DNA of 64,000 nucleotides, taken from NCBI GenBank assembly GCA_965204215.1, contig CBDBDZ010000014.1:62001-126000 (forward strand), given 5' to 3'. The notes under the pieces were generated by a model. The model was not told the origin of the DNA. It saw nothing but the letters and a program-made list of their open reading frames with translations, and searched no databases. A program made the position numbers and the translations under genes. Numbering within the stretch: position 1 is the first letter of the stretch; every line of letters begins with the position of its first letter. Below, one piece after another: positions 8,632-17,523 of the stretch. This DNA is from CBDBDZ01 sp965204215. Lineage in GTDB: Bacteria > Pseudomonadota > Gammaproteobacteria > Pseudomonadales > GM7GCV1.

Positions 8632-10107
8632 TTAGTTAGATAATTCTGGCTTCATAGCAGGAAATAACAACACATCACGTATTGAGGTGCTATCTGTTAG
8701 TAACATTACCAATCTGTCAATGCCGATACCTTCACCTGCTGTAGGAGGAAGAGCATATTCCAAAGCTCTGATATAGTCGTAGTCATAGTGCATTGCCTCG
8801 TCGTCTCCTGCATCTTTTTGAACGACTTGTTGTCTGAAACGATCAGCCTGGTCACTAGCATCATTTAACTCTGAAAAACCATTAGCTATTTCGCGCCCCG
8901 CTACAAAAAATTCAAAACGCTCTGTTATATCTGGTTGAGATGCATTACATCTGGAAAGTGGTGAAACTTCTGTAGGATAATCAACAATAAAAGTTGGTTG
9001 AATTAATTGATGTTCTGCTGTTTTTTCAAATAATTCAATTTGTAATTTGCCAATTCCCCAAGAGGGTTGCCAAAACATATTATGACGCTCTAATTCATTG
9101 CGCATTAACACTACATCTGCAATTTGTTCTGCGGTCAAATGCGTATTGTAACGCAAAATGGCATCCATCACGCTTAAACGCTTAAACGGCGCTGTAAAAT
9201 CAATAATTTGTTGATTGTAGGTTAACTGTGTTGAACCTTTGACCAATTTACAAAGTTGTTGCATTAAATCCTCGGTCAACTGCATAAAAGCATTATAATC
9301 TGAATAAGCTTGGTAAAATTCCAACATGGTAAATTCAGGGTTGTGCCTTGTTGACAACCCCTCATTACGAAAGTTGCGATTAATTTCATACACTCTCTCG
9401 AACCCACCAACAACTAATCGTTTTAAGTAAAGTTCTGGCGCTATCCGCAAATACATGGGTTGATCCAGTGCATTATGATGCGTGGTAAAAGGTTTGGCAC
9501 TAGCACCTCCAGGTATGCTTTGTAACATGGGCGTTTCCACTTCAAGGTAGTCACGTTGATTAAAATAGTCGCGGATAAACTGAATAATTTTGCTACGCGT
9601 GATAAACACTTTCCGACTTTCGTCATTGACAATTAGATCAACATAGCGTTGACGGTAGCGAATTTCTGTATCGGTAAGTCCTGCGTATTTTTCTGGAAGT
9701 GGTCTTAGCGCTTTGTTAAGCATGGTATGTTGTTGTATGTTAACATATAAATCTCCCTTTCCTGAGCGATGTAAGTAACCACTTACTCCTACTATATCTC
9801 CTATGTCCCAAAGACCCCATTGTTCTTTTATGACTTGTTGTGTGGTTTTATCGGCATAGAGTTGAATGCGCCCGCTTCTATCCTGTAATACCATAAAAGG
9901 CCCGCGTTTAGCCATAATTCTACCGGCAACCGATACTTCTATGTTGGCAATTTCCAATGTAGCCTTATCATGTTCTGCATAATCTTGTTGTAATTGTTGT
10001 GCTAAATGACTGCGCTCAAAACTATGGGGGAAACTGATACCTTTATCGCTAATAGCCTGGCGTTTTTGCTTGCGCTCTTCAATAAGTTGATTGGTTTCGT
10101 CTGTCAT
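8632..10107 (-). CDS. lysS: Lysyl-tRNA synthetase (class II)
   Basis: 491 residues. An N-terminal OB-fold anticodon-binding domain (VAGRIMAKRGPFMVLQDRSGRIQLY, about 60-85) is followed by the class II catalytic domain: motif 2 FRNEGLSTRHNPEFTMLEFY and motif 3 GIGIDRLVMLLTDSTSIRDVL near the C-terminus. Charges tRNA-Lys. It lies 24 bp downstream of prfB on the same strand, the prfB-lysS order known from E. coli, and is probably co-transcribed with it. Confidence 0.97.
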   Translation of the reverse strand: MTDETNQLIEERKQKRQAISDKGISFPHSFERSHLAQQLQQDYAEHDKATLEIANIEVSVAGRIMAKRGPFMVLQDRSGRIQLYADKTTQQVIKEQWGLWDIGDIVGVSGYLHRSGKGDLYVNIQQHTMLNKALRPLPEKYAGLTDTEIRYRQRYVDLIVNDESRKVFITRSKIIQFIRDYFNQRDYLEVETPMLQSIPGGASAKPFTTHHNALDQPMYLRIAPELYLKRLVVGGFERVYEINRNFRNEGLSTRHNPEFTMLEFYQAYSDYNAFMQLTEDLMQQLCKLVKGSTQLTYNQQIIDFTAPFKRLSVMDAILRYNTHLTAEQIADVVLMRNELERHNMFWQPSWGIGKLQIELFEKTAEHQLIQPTFIVDYPTEVSPLSRCNASQPDITERFEFFVAGREIANGFSELNDASDQADRFRQQVVQKDAGDDEAMHYDYDYIRALEYALPPTAGEGIGIDRLVMLLTDSTSIRDVLLFPAMKPELSN

Positions 10108-10131
10108 TGGTTTAAGTTGATAAATGTAAAA

Positions 10132-11226
10132 TTACAGGCCTGATTTTAAAGAGGCTTCAATAAAGGGTTTTAAGTCGCCATCCAGCACAGCTTGAGTATT
10201 GCGGTTTTCATGTCCCGTCCGCAGGTCTTTGATTCGCGAATCATCAAGCACATAAGAACGTATTTGGCTACCCCAACCTATGTCGGCTTTAGCGTCTTCA
10301 AGTTGTTGCTGTTCCTGATTGCGTTTTTGTATTTCCATTTCATACAGTTTTGCCTTTAATGCCTTCCACGCTTCTTCTTTGTTTTGATGTTGTGAACGAC
10401 CACTTTGGCTTTGTGTAACTATACCTGTAGGAAGGTGGGTAAGCCTTACGGCAGAATCCGTTTTATTGACGTGTTGCCCCCCTGCACCGCTGGATCGGTA
10501 AGTGTCCACTCTTACATCTGATGAATCGATATCCACCTCTATATCATCATCAATTTCTGGCGATACAAAAACTGATGCGAACGATGTGTGACGACGGTTG
10601 CCTGAGTCAAACGGCGACTTTCTAACCAGGCGGTGAACTCCTGTTTCGGTACGCAACCAACCAAAAGCGTAGTCGCCCATTATATGAATAGTTGCGCCTT
10701 TAATACCAGCAACATCGCCAGGAGTTTTGTCGATAACCTCTGCTTTAAAACCTTCGTTATCACACCAACGCAGGTACATTCTAAGCAGCATCTCAGCCCA
10801 GTCCTGTGCTTCTGTTCCTCCTGAACCTGATTGAATATCAAGGTAGGCATTATTCGCATCTGTTATCCCTGAAAACATACGGTGAAATTCCAGTTTTTCT
10901 AAAACGAATGTCAGGTTTTCTATTTCTTGTTCAATATCAGCCAAGGAGCCTACATCATTATCATTGATAATAATGGTTAATAATTCTTCACTATCACTTA
11001 GACCAATATCCAGCGTATCTATCGAATTTACTACCAACTCTAACGCTACACGTTCTTTACCCAGTGCTTGGGCTCGTTCTGGTTGATTCCAAACATCGGA
11101 ATCGCCAAGCAGTAAGGATACTTCTTGAAGCTGCTCTTTTTTATCTGCATAATTCATATAGTTGCGCAAAATATCAGTGCGCTCACGCAAATTTTGAATG
11201 CGTTGTTTAATTGGACTACTTTCCAT
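10132..11226 (-). CDS. prfB: Peptide chain release factor 2 (single frame, no programmed frameshift)
   Basis: From the ATG at 11226 the product is about 364 residues (MESSPIKQRIQNLRERTDIL). An upstream in-frame ATG at 11253 lies inside trkH and is less likely. It shows the GGQ motif (RSSGAGGQHVNKTDSAVRLTH) and the RF2 coiled N-terminal domain. RF2 releases peptides at UGA and UAA. At the place where most prfB genes have CUUUGAC and a +1 shift, this gene reads CGC AAC TAT ATG AAT TAT with no in-frame stop. RF2 autoregulation by frameshifting is therefore absent. The gene starts one base after the trkH stop. Confidence 0.96.
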   Translation of the reverse strand: MESSPIKQRIQNLRERTDILRNYMNYADKKEQLQEVSLLLGDSDVWNQPERAQALGKERVALELVVNSIDTLDIGLSDSEELLTIIINDNDVGSLADIEQEIENLTFVLEKLEFHRMFSGITDANNAYLDIQSGSGGTEAQDWAEMLLRMYLRWCDNEGFKAEVIDKTPGDVAGIKGATIHIMGDYAFGWLRTETGVHRLVRKSPFDSGNRRHTSFASVFVSPEIDDDIEVDIDSSDVRVDTYRSSGAGGQHVNKTDSAVRLTHLPTGIVTQSQSGRSQHQNKEEAWKALKAKLYEMEIQKRNQEQQQLEDAKADIGWGSQIRSYVLDDSRIKDLRTGHENRNTQAVLDGDLKPFIEASLKSGL

Positions 11227-11227
11227 G

Positions 11228-12697
11228 CTATTTACGCCAAAACATAGGAACAAATAAAACCAATAATGTAAACAGTTCCAGCCTGCCTAATAACATACCA
11301 AAACAAAGTAACCATTTGGCAAATACTGATGCACTATCATAATTTAATGCAAACTCACCCAATGCAGGGCCTAAGTTGGCTAAACTGGAACTGGTCGCTG
11401 ACCATGCGGTGAGAAAATCCAGGCCTGTTACCATTAGGAGAATACTAATCGTACAAAATACTGCTATGTAAACACCCAAAAACGCCCAGACACTATCAAT
11501 GACCGTATCATCAATTAATTGGTTGTTAACCTTAATAGGGAAAACAGCATGGGGATGAATCATTAAACGCATTTGTCTGATAGACTGTTTAAACAGAATT
11601 AACAATCGAATAACTTTTATACCTCCGCCTGTTGAACCGGCACAAGCACCAATAATGGCTACCATAATTAGCAATATAGGAATAAAACCCGGCCAGTTGC
11701 TAAAATTGGTATTGGTAAAGCCTGTAGTTGTTACTATTGATATGGTCTGAAAAACACCTTGAATTAGCGTTGTACCAAGTACTGTGTTATGACCTTGTTG
11801 CATTTGCAAACCTGATACCACTAACAAAATAGCAGCAATCAGTAGCAAAAAATAGGTTCGCGCTTCCAGATCATCAAAATAATGACCCATGCTTTTGCGT
11901 ATAAAACTGTAAAAATGCAGTGCATAGTTTAGCCCTGACAACAGCATAAAGATAGCCGCTATCAATAATATGAGCGGTTTGTCATTGAAATAACCCATAC
12001 TACTATCGTGTGTAGAAAATCCACCAATAGCAACTGTGCTAAAGCTATGGCTTATGGCATCAAACAGGTTCATCCCTGCAGCCCAGTAAGCAAGCATACA
12101 AGCGAGTGTTAAAACCGAGTAAACCATAAATAGTGCTTTTGCTGTTTCAGCAATTCGCGGTGTGAGTTTGGAATCTTTACCTGGCCCTGGTGCTTCAGTT
12201 CGATACAACTGCATTCCTCCAATACCTAATAAAGGTAACACCGCTACAGCAATAACAATAATTCCAATACCTCCAAGCCATTGTAATTGCTGACGATAAA
12301 ATAAAAGCGATTTAGGTAAATTGTCCAGGCCGCTGAGTACTGTTGCACCCGTGGTTGTCAGCCCTGATACTGATTCAAACATAGCGTTGGTAAACGATAT
12401 GCTATAATCTTGCTGCAACAGAAAAGGTAAGGTGCCAAACAAGCTCAACACTAACCAAAACAAAACAGTAATTATATAGCCGTCTCTTGGATACATGTCT
12501 CGTCTTTTTTGCAATTTTTTACTGCTAAAAGGTAACCACAATAATACGCCGCAAGTAAAGGTAATAAGCAATGACCAAATAAAGTGTACATGGTTCGCTT
12601 CAGCATAAATAACAGATACTGCAATGGGCAAAATGAAGGTTGCACTAAAGACAATAATCAACAACCCTAAAATTCTAAAAGTGGTGGCTGGGTGCAC
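11228..12697 (-). CDS. trkH: Trk system potassium uptake membrane protein
   Basis: 489 residues with about ten hydrophobic segments and the four pore-loop repeats of the Trk/Ktr family: ESVSGLTTTGATVLS, HSFSTVAIGGFSTHD, TIVTTTGFTNTNF-type and a final SSLANLGPALG. The filter glycine of each repeat is present (TTGA, IGGF, TTGF, LGPA), as expected for a K+ pathway. Inner membrane. It lies 2 bp downstream of trkA, its cytosolic NAD-binding regulator, so the two form a complete TrkA-TrkH unit. Confidence 0.95.
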   Translation of the reverse strand: MHPATTFRILGLLIIVFSATFILPIAVSVIYAEANHVHFIWSLLITFTCGVLLWLPFSSKKLQKRRDMYPRDGYIITVLFWLVLSLFGTLPFLLQQDYSISFTNAMFESVSGLTTTGATVLSGLDNLPKSLLFYRQQLQWLGGIGIIVIAVAVLPLLGIGGMQLYRTEAPGPGKDSKLTPRIAETAKALFMVYSVLTLACMLAYWAAGMNLFDAISHSFSTVAIGGFSTHDSSMGYFNDKPLILLIAAIFMLLSGLNYALHFYSFIRKSMGHYFDDLEARTYFLLLIAAILLVVSGLQMQQGHNTVLGTTLIQGVFQTISIVTTTGFTNTNFSNWPGFIPILLIMVAIIGACAGSTGGGIKVIRLLILFKQSIRQMRLMIHPHAVFPIKVNNQLIDDTVIDSVWAFLGVYIAVFCTISILLMVTGLDFLTAWSATSSSLANLGPALGEFALNYDSASVFAKWLLCFGMLLGRLELFTLLVLFVPMFWRK

Positions 12698-12699
12698 GT

Positions 12700-14103
12700 T
12701 TAGAAAAACCCCATTTCAACTTGAATTAAGCGTTCTATTTGTTTGATATTGGTTCGATCGACTGTGAACACAATGATATGGTCATTTTCTTCAATAACCG
12801 TATTACTGTGCCCTAATATTATTTCACTGTTGGCCTCATTATCTTTACTCTGGCGGACAATGGCTCCAATTCCTGCACCTTGCGGCAATTCAATATCGCG
12901 TATTCTTTTACCTACCACTTTAGAGTTGTTCTTATTACCACGCGCAATAATTTCCATTGCCTCTGCTGCATTGCGCCTGAGAGGGTAGGCATGAACCATA
13001 TCTCCTTTACGAACATAGGTCAACAGCGCACTGGTTGTTATTTGTTGAGGTGATACTGCCACATCGATAACACTACCTTCCATCAACTCACCAAATGTAG
13101 GGTTGCTAATTAAAGTGATAACTTTACCTGCACCTAAGCGCTTGGCAAGCATGGATGAAATAATATTGACAGCATCGTCATTAGTTACTGCTACAAACAC
13201 ATCGACACTTTCTATGTTTTCTTCCAGCAGGAGCTTTTCATTGGTTCCCATGCCATTGAGTACAATGGTTTTGTTAAGTTGACCCGCCAAATATTGGCAG
13301 CGCTCTTCGTCCAGTTCAATAACTTTTAAACTGTGATTTCTTTCCAGTAATTGCGCTAATCGAAACCCAATGTTTCCACCCCCAATAATTAGAATGCGTT
13401 TATAGGGTTTGTCAATACTTGCCATTTCACTTATTACATCACGAGTATGTTTTGCATCAGCGAGAATAAAAACTTCATCGTTGACATGTACTACTGTATC
13501 AGCATCTGGCATAATGGCTTTACCGTCACGATACACAGCAGCAACCCGGCAGTTGACATTAGGCATATGCTCTTTTAACTCCCGCAACTCATGCCCAAGC
13601 ATCGGGGCTTTGTCGGTTGCTCTAACACCTGTTAACTGTACCTTTCCCTGGGCAAAGTCAACCAATTGTAGTGCCCCTGGTTGATTGATAAGTTTTGCTA
13701 TGTGTTCTGTGACCAGTTGTTCTGGTGTGATTAACACATCAACAGGAACATGGTCTTTTTGAAATAATTTTTTTCGGGTGCGCTCATTGGTATAACCCTG
13801 GGAGCGAATTCTGGCTATTTTAGTTGGTGTTTTGTACAAACTGTAAGCTATTTGACACGCCATCATATTTACATTGTCAAACTTGGTGACAGCAATTAAC
13901 ATATCTGCATCTTCTATTCCTGCTTGCTCCAGGGTTTCCGGGTGAGAGCCATGTCCTTCTACGGTTTTGATATCAATACGTTCATTTAAGCTGATTAAAC
14001 GCTTGCTATCAATATCAACTACAGTGACGTTGTTACCTTCCGATGCCAAATATTCGGCAATATTACTACCAACCTGACCTGCCCCTAAAATAAGTATTTG
14101 CAT
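12700..14103 (-). CDS. trkA: Trk system potassium transporter regulatory subunit TrkA
   Basis: 467 residues with two RCK modules. Rossmann signatures are at the start (ILGAGQVGSNIAEYLASEGN, ending VTVVDID) and mid-protein (ILIIGGGNIGFRLAQLLE), each followed by a TrkA-C-like segment (VDVAVSPQQITTSALL; GAGIGAIVRQ). It binds NAD(H)/nucleotides and gates TrkH at the inner membrane. It follows rsmB by 24 bp in the def-fmt-rsmB-trkA-trkH order typical of Pseudomonas-like genomes. Confidence 0.96.
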   Translation of the reverse strand: MQILILGAGQVGSNIAEYLASEGNNVTVVDIDSKRLISLNERIDIKTVEGHGSHPETLEQAGIEDADMLIAVTKFDNVNMMACQIAYSLYKTPTKIARIRSQGYTNERTRKKLFQKDHVPVDVLITPEQLVTEHIAKLINQPGALQLVDFAQGKVQLTGVRATDKAPMLGHELRELKEHMPNVNCRVAAVYRDGKAIMPDADTVVHVNDEVFILADAKHTRDVISEMASIDKPYKRILIIGGGNIGFRLAQLLERNHSLKVIELDEERCQYLAGQLNKTIVLNGMGTNEKLLLEENIESVDVFVAVTNDDAVNIISSMLAKRLGAGKVITLISNPTFGELMEGSVIDVAVSPQQITTSALLTYVRKGDMVHAYPLRRNAAEAMEIIARGNKNNSKVVGKRIRDIELPQGAGIGAIVRQSKDNEANSEIILGHSNTVIEENDHIIVFTVDRTNIKQIERLIQVEMGFF

Positions 14104-14127
14104 AATTTGTGTTGTTGGCTTAATGTG

Positions 14128-15411
14128 TTATGAGTTATCAGTTGTTTTTATAAGGCGAGCATAATAGAAACCATCACCTTCTTTGGCGCTGGGTAAAATC
14201 TGTCTGCCAAAATTTTGCGCTATTCCACAACGACTATCAATAGGCAACTCCTTACAATTGGGGAATTGTTCAATAAATCTTTTAATTAACTGATTATTTT
14301 CTTCTGGCATAATTGAACAAGTACAATAAAGCAGTATTCCTCCTGTTTTTAGAAGTGACCAACAGTGCTTAAGCAGCTTTTCCTGTTGCCTGACAAACTG
14401 TATGATATCTGATGGGCGACGCAATGTCTTGATATCAGGATGACGACGAATAACCCCTGTTCCTGAACAGGGTGCGTCTAATAATATTCTATCGAATTGT
14501 TGGTCTGTTATGTTTAGTAAATCAGTAACTAATAAACGATAATTTTCAGTTCTTGCGCCAATTCGTTGCAAGTTTTCCTTTACTTGATTCAGCCTCTTTG
14601 CGCTAATATCAACTGCTGTCAAGTTAATAGATTCTAATTGTAAACAATGTGCTGTTTTTCCTCCTGGTGCTGCACAAGCATCCAGAACTTGTTGGTTTGG
14701 TTTTAAATCCAATAATTTTGCAGCCCATTGAGCCGAGGTATCTTGCACACTTACAACGCCTTCATTAAACCCTGGTATTTCAGTAACTGACTTAGCTTTT
14801 GTCAGTGTTAGTGCACTATCGAATGTTTCCGATAACTGATATTCGATATTTTCTTTATCAAACAACTCTGAGCTTTGTTTTCTATTAACACAACGTAGTG
14901 TTAGTTGTGGTTGATTATTATTAGCTTCTATAATCTGTTCAAAGTATTGGTGCCAGTGTTTTTGAAAACTTTCTACCATCCATTTGGCGTGGATGTATTT
15001 GAATTCTGCTTTATTTGATAATTTGTCATCTGGCGGTGTTCTGATTGCATTTCTAAGAACAGCGTTGACAAGTCCTGTTGCCCAACCCTGGTTTAATTTC
15101 TTACAGGCATCAACACTGGTTGAAATAGCGGCATGAGGTGGTGTTTTTAAATAAAATAATTGATACAATGCAATTAATATTAAGGCTTTAATTTCTATAT
15201 TTTTTAAAGGTTTATTTAGCAATTGATTTAACATACATCCCAGTTTTGGTAAATAACGCAGCGTTCCATAGCTGAGTTGTTTTATAAAGCTTTGATCTCG
15301 AGATGAAAATTCACCAGGGGCTTTGCCACTAAATGAACCTTTATCTGCAAGGACAGGAACGATTAATTTTGCTGCGGCTATTCGTGTCTTAATTGCAGAG
15401 GATTTATTCAA
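14128..15411 (-). CDS. rsmB: 16S rRNA (cytosine-967-C5)-methyltransferase
   Basis: Shows an N-terminal NusB-like RNA-binding domain and a C-terminal SAM methyltransferase domain: DACAAPGGKTAHCLQL (SAM site), LLDAPCSGTGVIRRHPDIK (motif IV Cys) and LLYCTCSIMPEEN (catalytic Cys). I prefer a TTG start at 15411, giving 427 residues (MNKSSAIKTRIAAAKLIV), because it follows AGGAAAGG by four bases and matches family length. The longer ATG start at 15459 would add 16 residues and overlap fmt by 56 bp. With TTG the overlap with fmt is 8 bp. Confidence 0.93.
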   Translation of the reverse strand: MNKSSAIKTRIAAAKLIVPVLADKGSFSGKAPGEFSSRDQSFIKQLSYGTLRYLPKLGCMLNQLLNKPLKNIEIKALILIALYQLFYLKTPPHAAISTSVDACKKLNQGWATGLVNAVLRNAIRTPPDDKLSNKAEFKYIHAKWMVESFQKHWHQYFEQIIEANNNQPQLTLRCVNRKQSSELFDKENIEYQLSETFDSALTLTKAKSVTEIPGFNEGVVSVQDTSAQWAAKLLDLKPNQQVLDACAAPGGKTAHCLQLESINLTAVDISAKRLNQVKENLQRIGARTENYRLLVTDLLNITDQQFDRILLDAPCSGTGVIRRHPDIKTLRRPSDIIQFVRQQEKLLKHCWSLLKTGGILLYCTCSIMPEENNQLIKRFIEQFPNCKELPIDSRCGIAQNFGRQILPSAKEGDGFYYARLIKTTDNS

Positions 15412-16351
15412 AAACCTTTCCTGTTTTAAATAATTTAGCATTACCCTGAAGCAGGTCATGATAAGGCATCATTTTTTTCCCTGGTAATTGTACTTTTGTC
15501 AGTGCCAGAGCTCCTTTACCGCATTGAACCCAAACTTCATTGGAATTACATTCAATAATCATACCAATATTGGCTTTAGCATAACTATCTTTAATCATTG
15601 CCTCTCCTATTTTTAGACGAGTTCCATCAATAAAACTATAGGCGCCTGGTGCTGGATAATAAGCTCTTATTTTTCGGTGTATGTGCTCAGCTGTTAACGA
15701 CCAATCAATTTTTGCCTCACTTGTTTTTATTTTTTTTGCATAACAAGCCTGTTTTTCATTTTGGGGTTGTGCTTTTACGTTAGAAATATTACGAAGTGTT
15801 TGTTTTAATGCTTTAATTGCTATTGTTTCCAGCTTTTGCTGAAGACTTAAAGTCGTATCTACTTCTGATATATCACAACTTGCTTTTAATAACATTGCAC
15901 CAGTATCAAGCCCTTTATCCATTTGCATAACCGTTATACCTGTTGTACTATCTCCCGCTTCAATTGCACGGGGAATAGGTGCTGCTCCTCGCCATCTTGG
16001 CAAAAGTGATGCATGAATGTTAATACAACCCAAACGCGGTGCCATTAATACTTCTGTTGGTAGTATCTGCCCATAGGCAATAACGATCATTAAATCCAGA
16101 TTAGATACCAAGGTTTTAAACCTTTCTATTTCCTCTTCTGTTTTTAATGTTAGCGGTTGATAGATGGGTAATTCATGTTTAAGTGCTAATTGTTTGACCG
16201 CGCTAACATTTACAATTTTTCCTCTTCCTGAAGGTCTGTCCGGTTGGGTATAAACAGCTTTAATATTATAACAATTATCTTTAATCAGAGCCTCAAAAAT
16301 AGTTGCTGCAAAAGATGGCGTTCCTGCCAAAATAATATTGTTGGTTTGCAT
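15404..16351 (-). CDS. fmt: Methionyl-tRNA formyltransferase
   Basis: 315 residues. The formyltransferase core includes ILAGTPSFAATIF, YTQPDRPSGRGK, and the formyl-tetrahydrofolate site LGCINIHASLLPRWRGAAPI with the catalytic Asn-His, then MDKGLDTGAML. A C-terminal OB-like domain follows. It formylates initiator Met-tRNA. It sits 4 bp downstream of def, giving the usual def-fmt pair in which the two enzymes act at opposite ends of the formyl cycle. Confidence 0.97.
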   Translation of the reverse strand: MQTNNIILAGTPSFAATIFEALIKDNCYNIKAVYTQPDRPSGRGKIVNVSAVKQLALKHELPIYQPLTLKTEEEIERFKTLVSNLDLMIVIAYGQILPTEVLMAPRLGCINIHASLLPRWRGAAPIPRAIEAGDSTTGITVMQMDKGLDTGAMLLKASCDISEVDTTLSLQQKLETIAIKALKQTLRNISNVKAQPQNEKQACYAKKIKTSEAKIDWSLTAEHIHRKIRAYYPAPGAYSFIDGTRLKIGEAMIKDSYAKANIGMIIECNSNEVWVQCGKGALALTKVQLPGKKMMPYHDLLQGNAKLFKTGKVFE

Positions 16352-16355
16352 CAGC

Positions 16356-16859
16356 CTATGCGCTTCGTTGTTGTTTCTGGATTTGTTTTCGAATACGCTG
16401 ACGTTTTAAAGGTGAGATATAATCAACAAACAGTTTTCCTTTTAAATGATCTATCTCATGTTGAATACAAACAGCTAATAATCCCTCTGGCTCTAGCTGC
16501 ATTGCTTCTCCTGTTAATATTTTATAATTAACACGTATTTTTTTAGGTCTTTCAATATCCTCTTGAAAACCAGGGACAGATAAACACCCTTCACTATAAC
16601 TATCATATTCATCATCTAACACCTCAAAACCCGGGTTAATAAAGACAAGAGGTTGATTTTGTTCTTCACTAATATCTATTACTATAATTTGATAATGAAT
16701 ATTAACCTGTGTTGCTGCTAAACCAATACCTTGTGCCTGATACATGGTCTCAAACATATTATCGACGATAGTTTTAAGTTTACTATCAAACACAACCACA
16801 GGTTCTGCCTTGGTACGCAACCTTGGATCGGGAAATTGTAGAATTGAATAAACAGACAT
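16356..16859 (-). CDS. def: Peptide deformylase
   Basis: 167 residues from the ATG at 16859 (MSVYSILQFPDPRLRT); an upstream start at 16886 adds nine residues with no family match. All three metal and active-site motifs are present: GIGLAATQV, EGCLSVPG and QHEIDHLKG. It removes the formyl group from nascent proteins using Fe2+. It is the first gene of the leftward def-fmt-rsmB-trkA-trkH-prfB-lysS run, transcribed away from the origin. Confidence 0.97.
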   Translation of the reverse strand: MSVYSILQFPDPRLRTKAEPVVVFDSKLKTIVDNMFETMYQAQGIGLAATQVNIHYQIIVIDISEEQNQPLVFINPGFEVLDDEYDSYSEGCLSVPGFQEDIERPKKIRVNYKILTGEAMQLEPEGLLAVCIQHEIDHLKGKLFVDYISPLKRQRIRKQIQKQQRSA

Positions 16860-17022
16860 GGCTTTAATTATAACGAATGTTATCAATAATTAATAACCTT
16901 TTGAAAAAGCTGTTAACAACTATGTTAATAATTTGTATAAATCTAAAAAACATAATTGAACATAAATTGATTTTAAAAGTTATACAAAGTTTTCAACTAA
17001 AAAGAGAGTACTTAACAGGCAA

Positions 17023-17031
17023 TTATCCACA
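17023..17031 (+). promoter_or_regulatory. DnaA box (perfect consensus TTATCCACA)
   Basis: An exact match to the 9-mer DnaA binding consensus, 500 bp upstream of dnaA and about 50 bp before the A/T block. It may serve both in initiation and in dnaA autoregulation. Confidence 0.8.
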
Positions 17032-17078
17032 GTTTTAATGAATAAATTTGTATTGTTTTTAAAAGCAAATTATTAAAT

Positions 17079-17150
17079 ATACCCATAATTATTGTTCTTA
17101 ATAATAACAATAATAATTATATTTAATAAAAAATATATATTTAAACCCCA
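17079..17150. other. AT-rich block, candidate duplex-unwinding element
   Basis: About 70 bp almost entirely A and T, with runs such as AATAATAACAATAATAATT and AAAAAATATATATTTAAA. Its place just right of the DnaA box fits a melting region. Inference from composition only. Confidence 0.5.
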
Positions 17151-17182
17151 TTTACATTTAGCAATGACCGCGCGATACAGGC

Positions 17183-17214
17183 TAGAGTTACTAAAATTTG
17201 AACTCTATTTTTTT
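17183..17214 (+). terminator. Terminator-like hairpin with T-run inside the origin gap
   Basis: TAGAGTT (17183-17189) pairs with AACTCTA (17201-17207) around an 11-base loop, followed by seven T residues (17208-17214). It has the form of a weak intrinsic terminator reading rightwards, yet no rightward gene lies upstream of it. It may end a short RNA from the origin region, or be fortuitous in AT-rich DNA. Confidence 0.3.
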
Positions 17215-17328
17215 CAATGCGCTCTAAATAGCATAGACAGGGTGCCTAATACAATGGGCTCGTATTAATATAGTCAACAAACTTTCACAACAACTATTAT
17301 GTAAGCAAGCATTTGATAATATTAGTTA

Positions 17329-17357
17329 AACCTGTTTTATTAACGGCTAAACAGGTT
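17329..17357. repeat. Inverted repeat upstream of dnaA
   Basis: AACCTGTTT (17329-17337) and AAACAGGTT (17349-17357) form a 9-bp perfect stem with an 11-base loop, about 165 bp before the dnaA start. It could be a regulator binding site or an RNA hairpin in the dnaA leader. Confidence 0.4.
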
Positions 17358-17523
17358 CTTGTTTAATAAATCAAATAAATGCTTTTTTATCAGTTAGAAG
17401 TTTATAGCTATATGAACTGGTTGGCTTTTTATTTTTATAAAATAAATATGAAAAATGTTGGAAATTGGTTATACTTCGACCTTATCAGCGTAAATCAATT
17501 AAAATAAATATAATTTATAATAA

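Larger units (their letters stand above)
16860..17523. other. oriC: Candidate replication origin region (oriC)
   Basis: A 664-bp non-coding gap between def and dnaA, the longest in the window. It contains a perfect DnaA box at 17023-17031, an almost pure A/T stretch at about 17079-17150 that would suit a duplex-unwinding element, and two inverted repeats (17183-17207, 17329-17357). The transcription direction of most flanking genes switches here (left: minus; right: plus), as expected at an origin. Only one consensus DnaA box was seen; others would have to be weak, such as TTATACAAA near 16980. The rpmH-rnpA cluster that often flanks dnaA is absent. Confidence 0.7.

Noticed and set aside
11227..11253. 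Longer prfB start giving MFLCFGVNSM
   Set aside because: These residues lie inside the trkH end and have no match to RF2; the ATG at 11226 gives the normal start.
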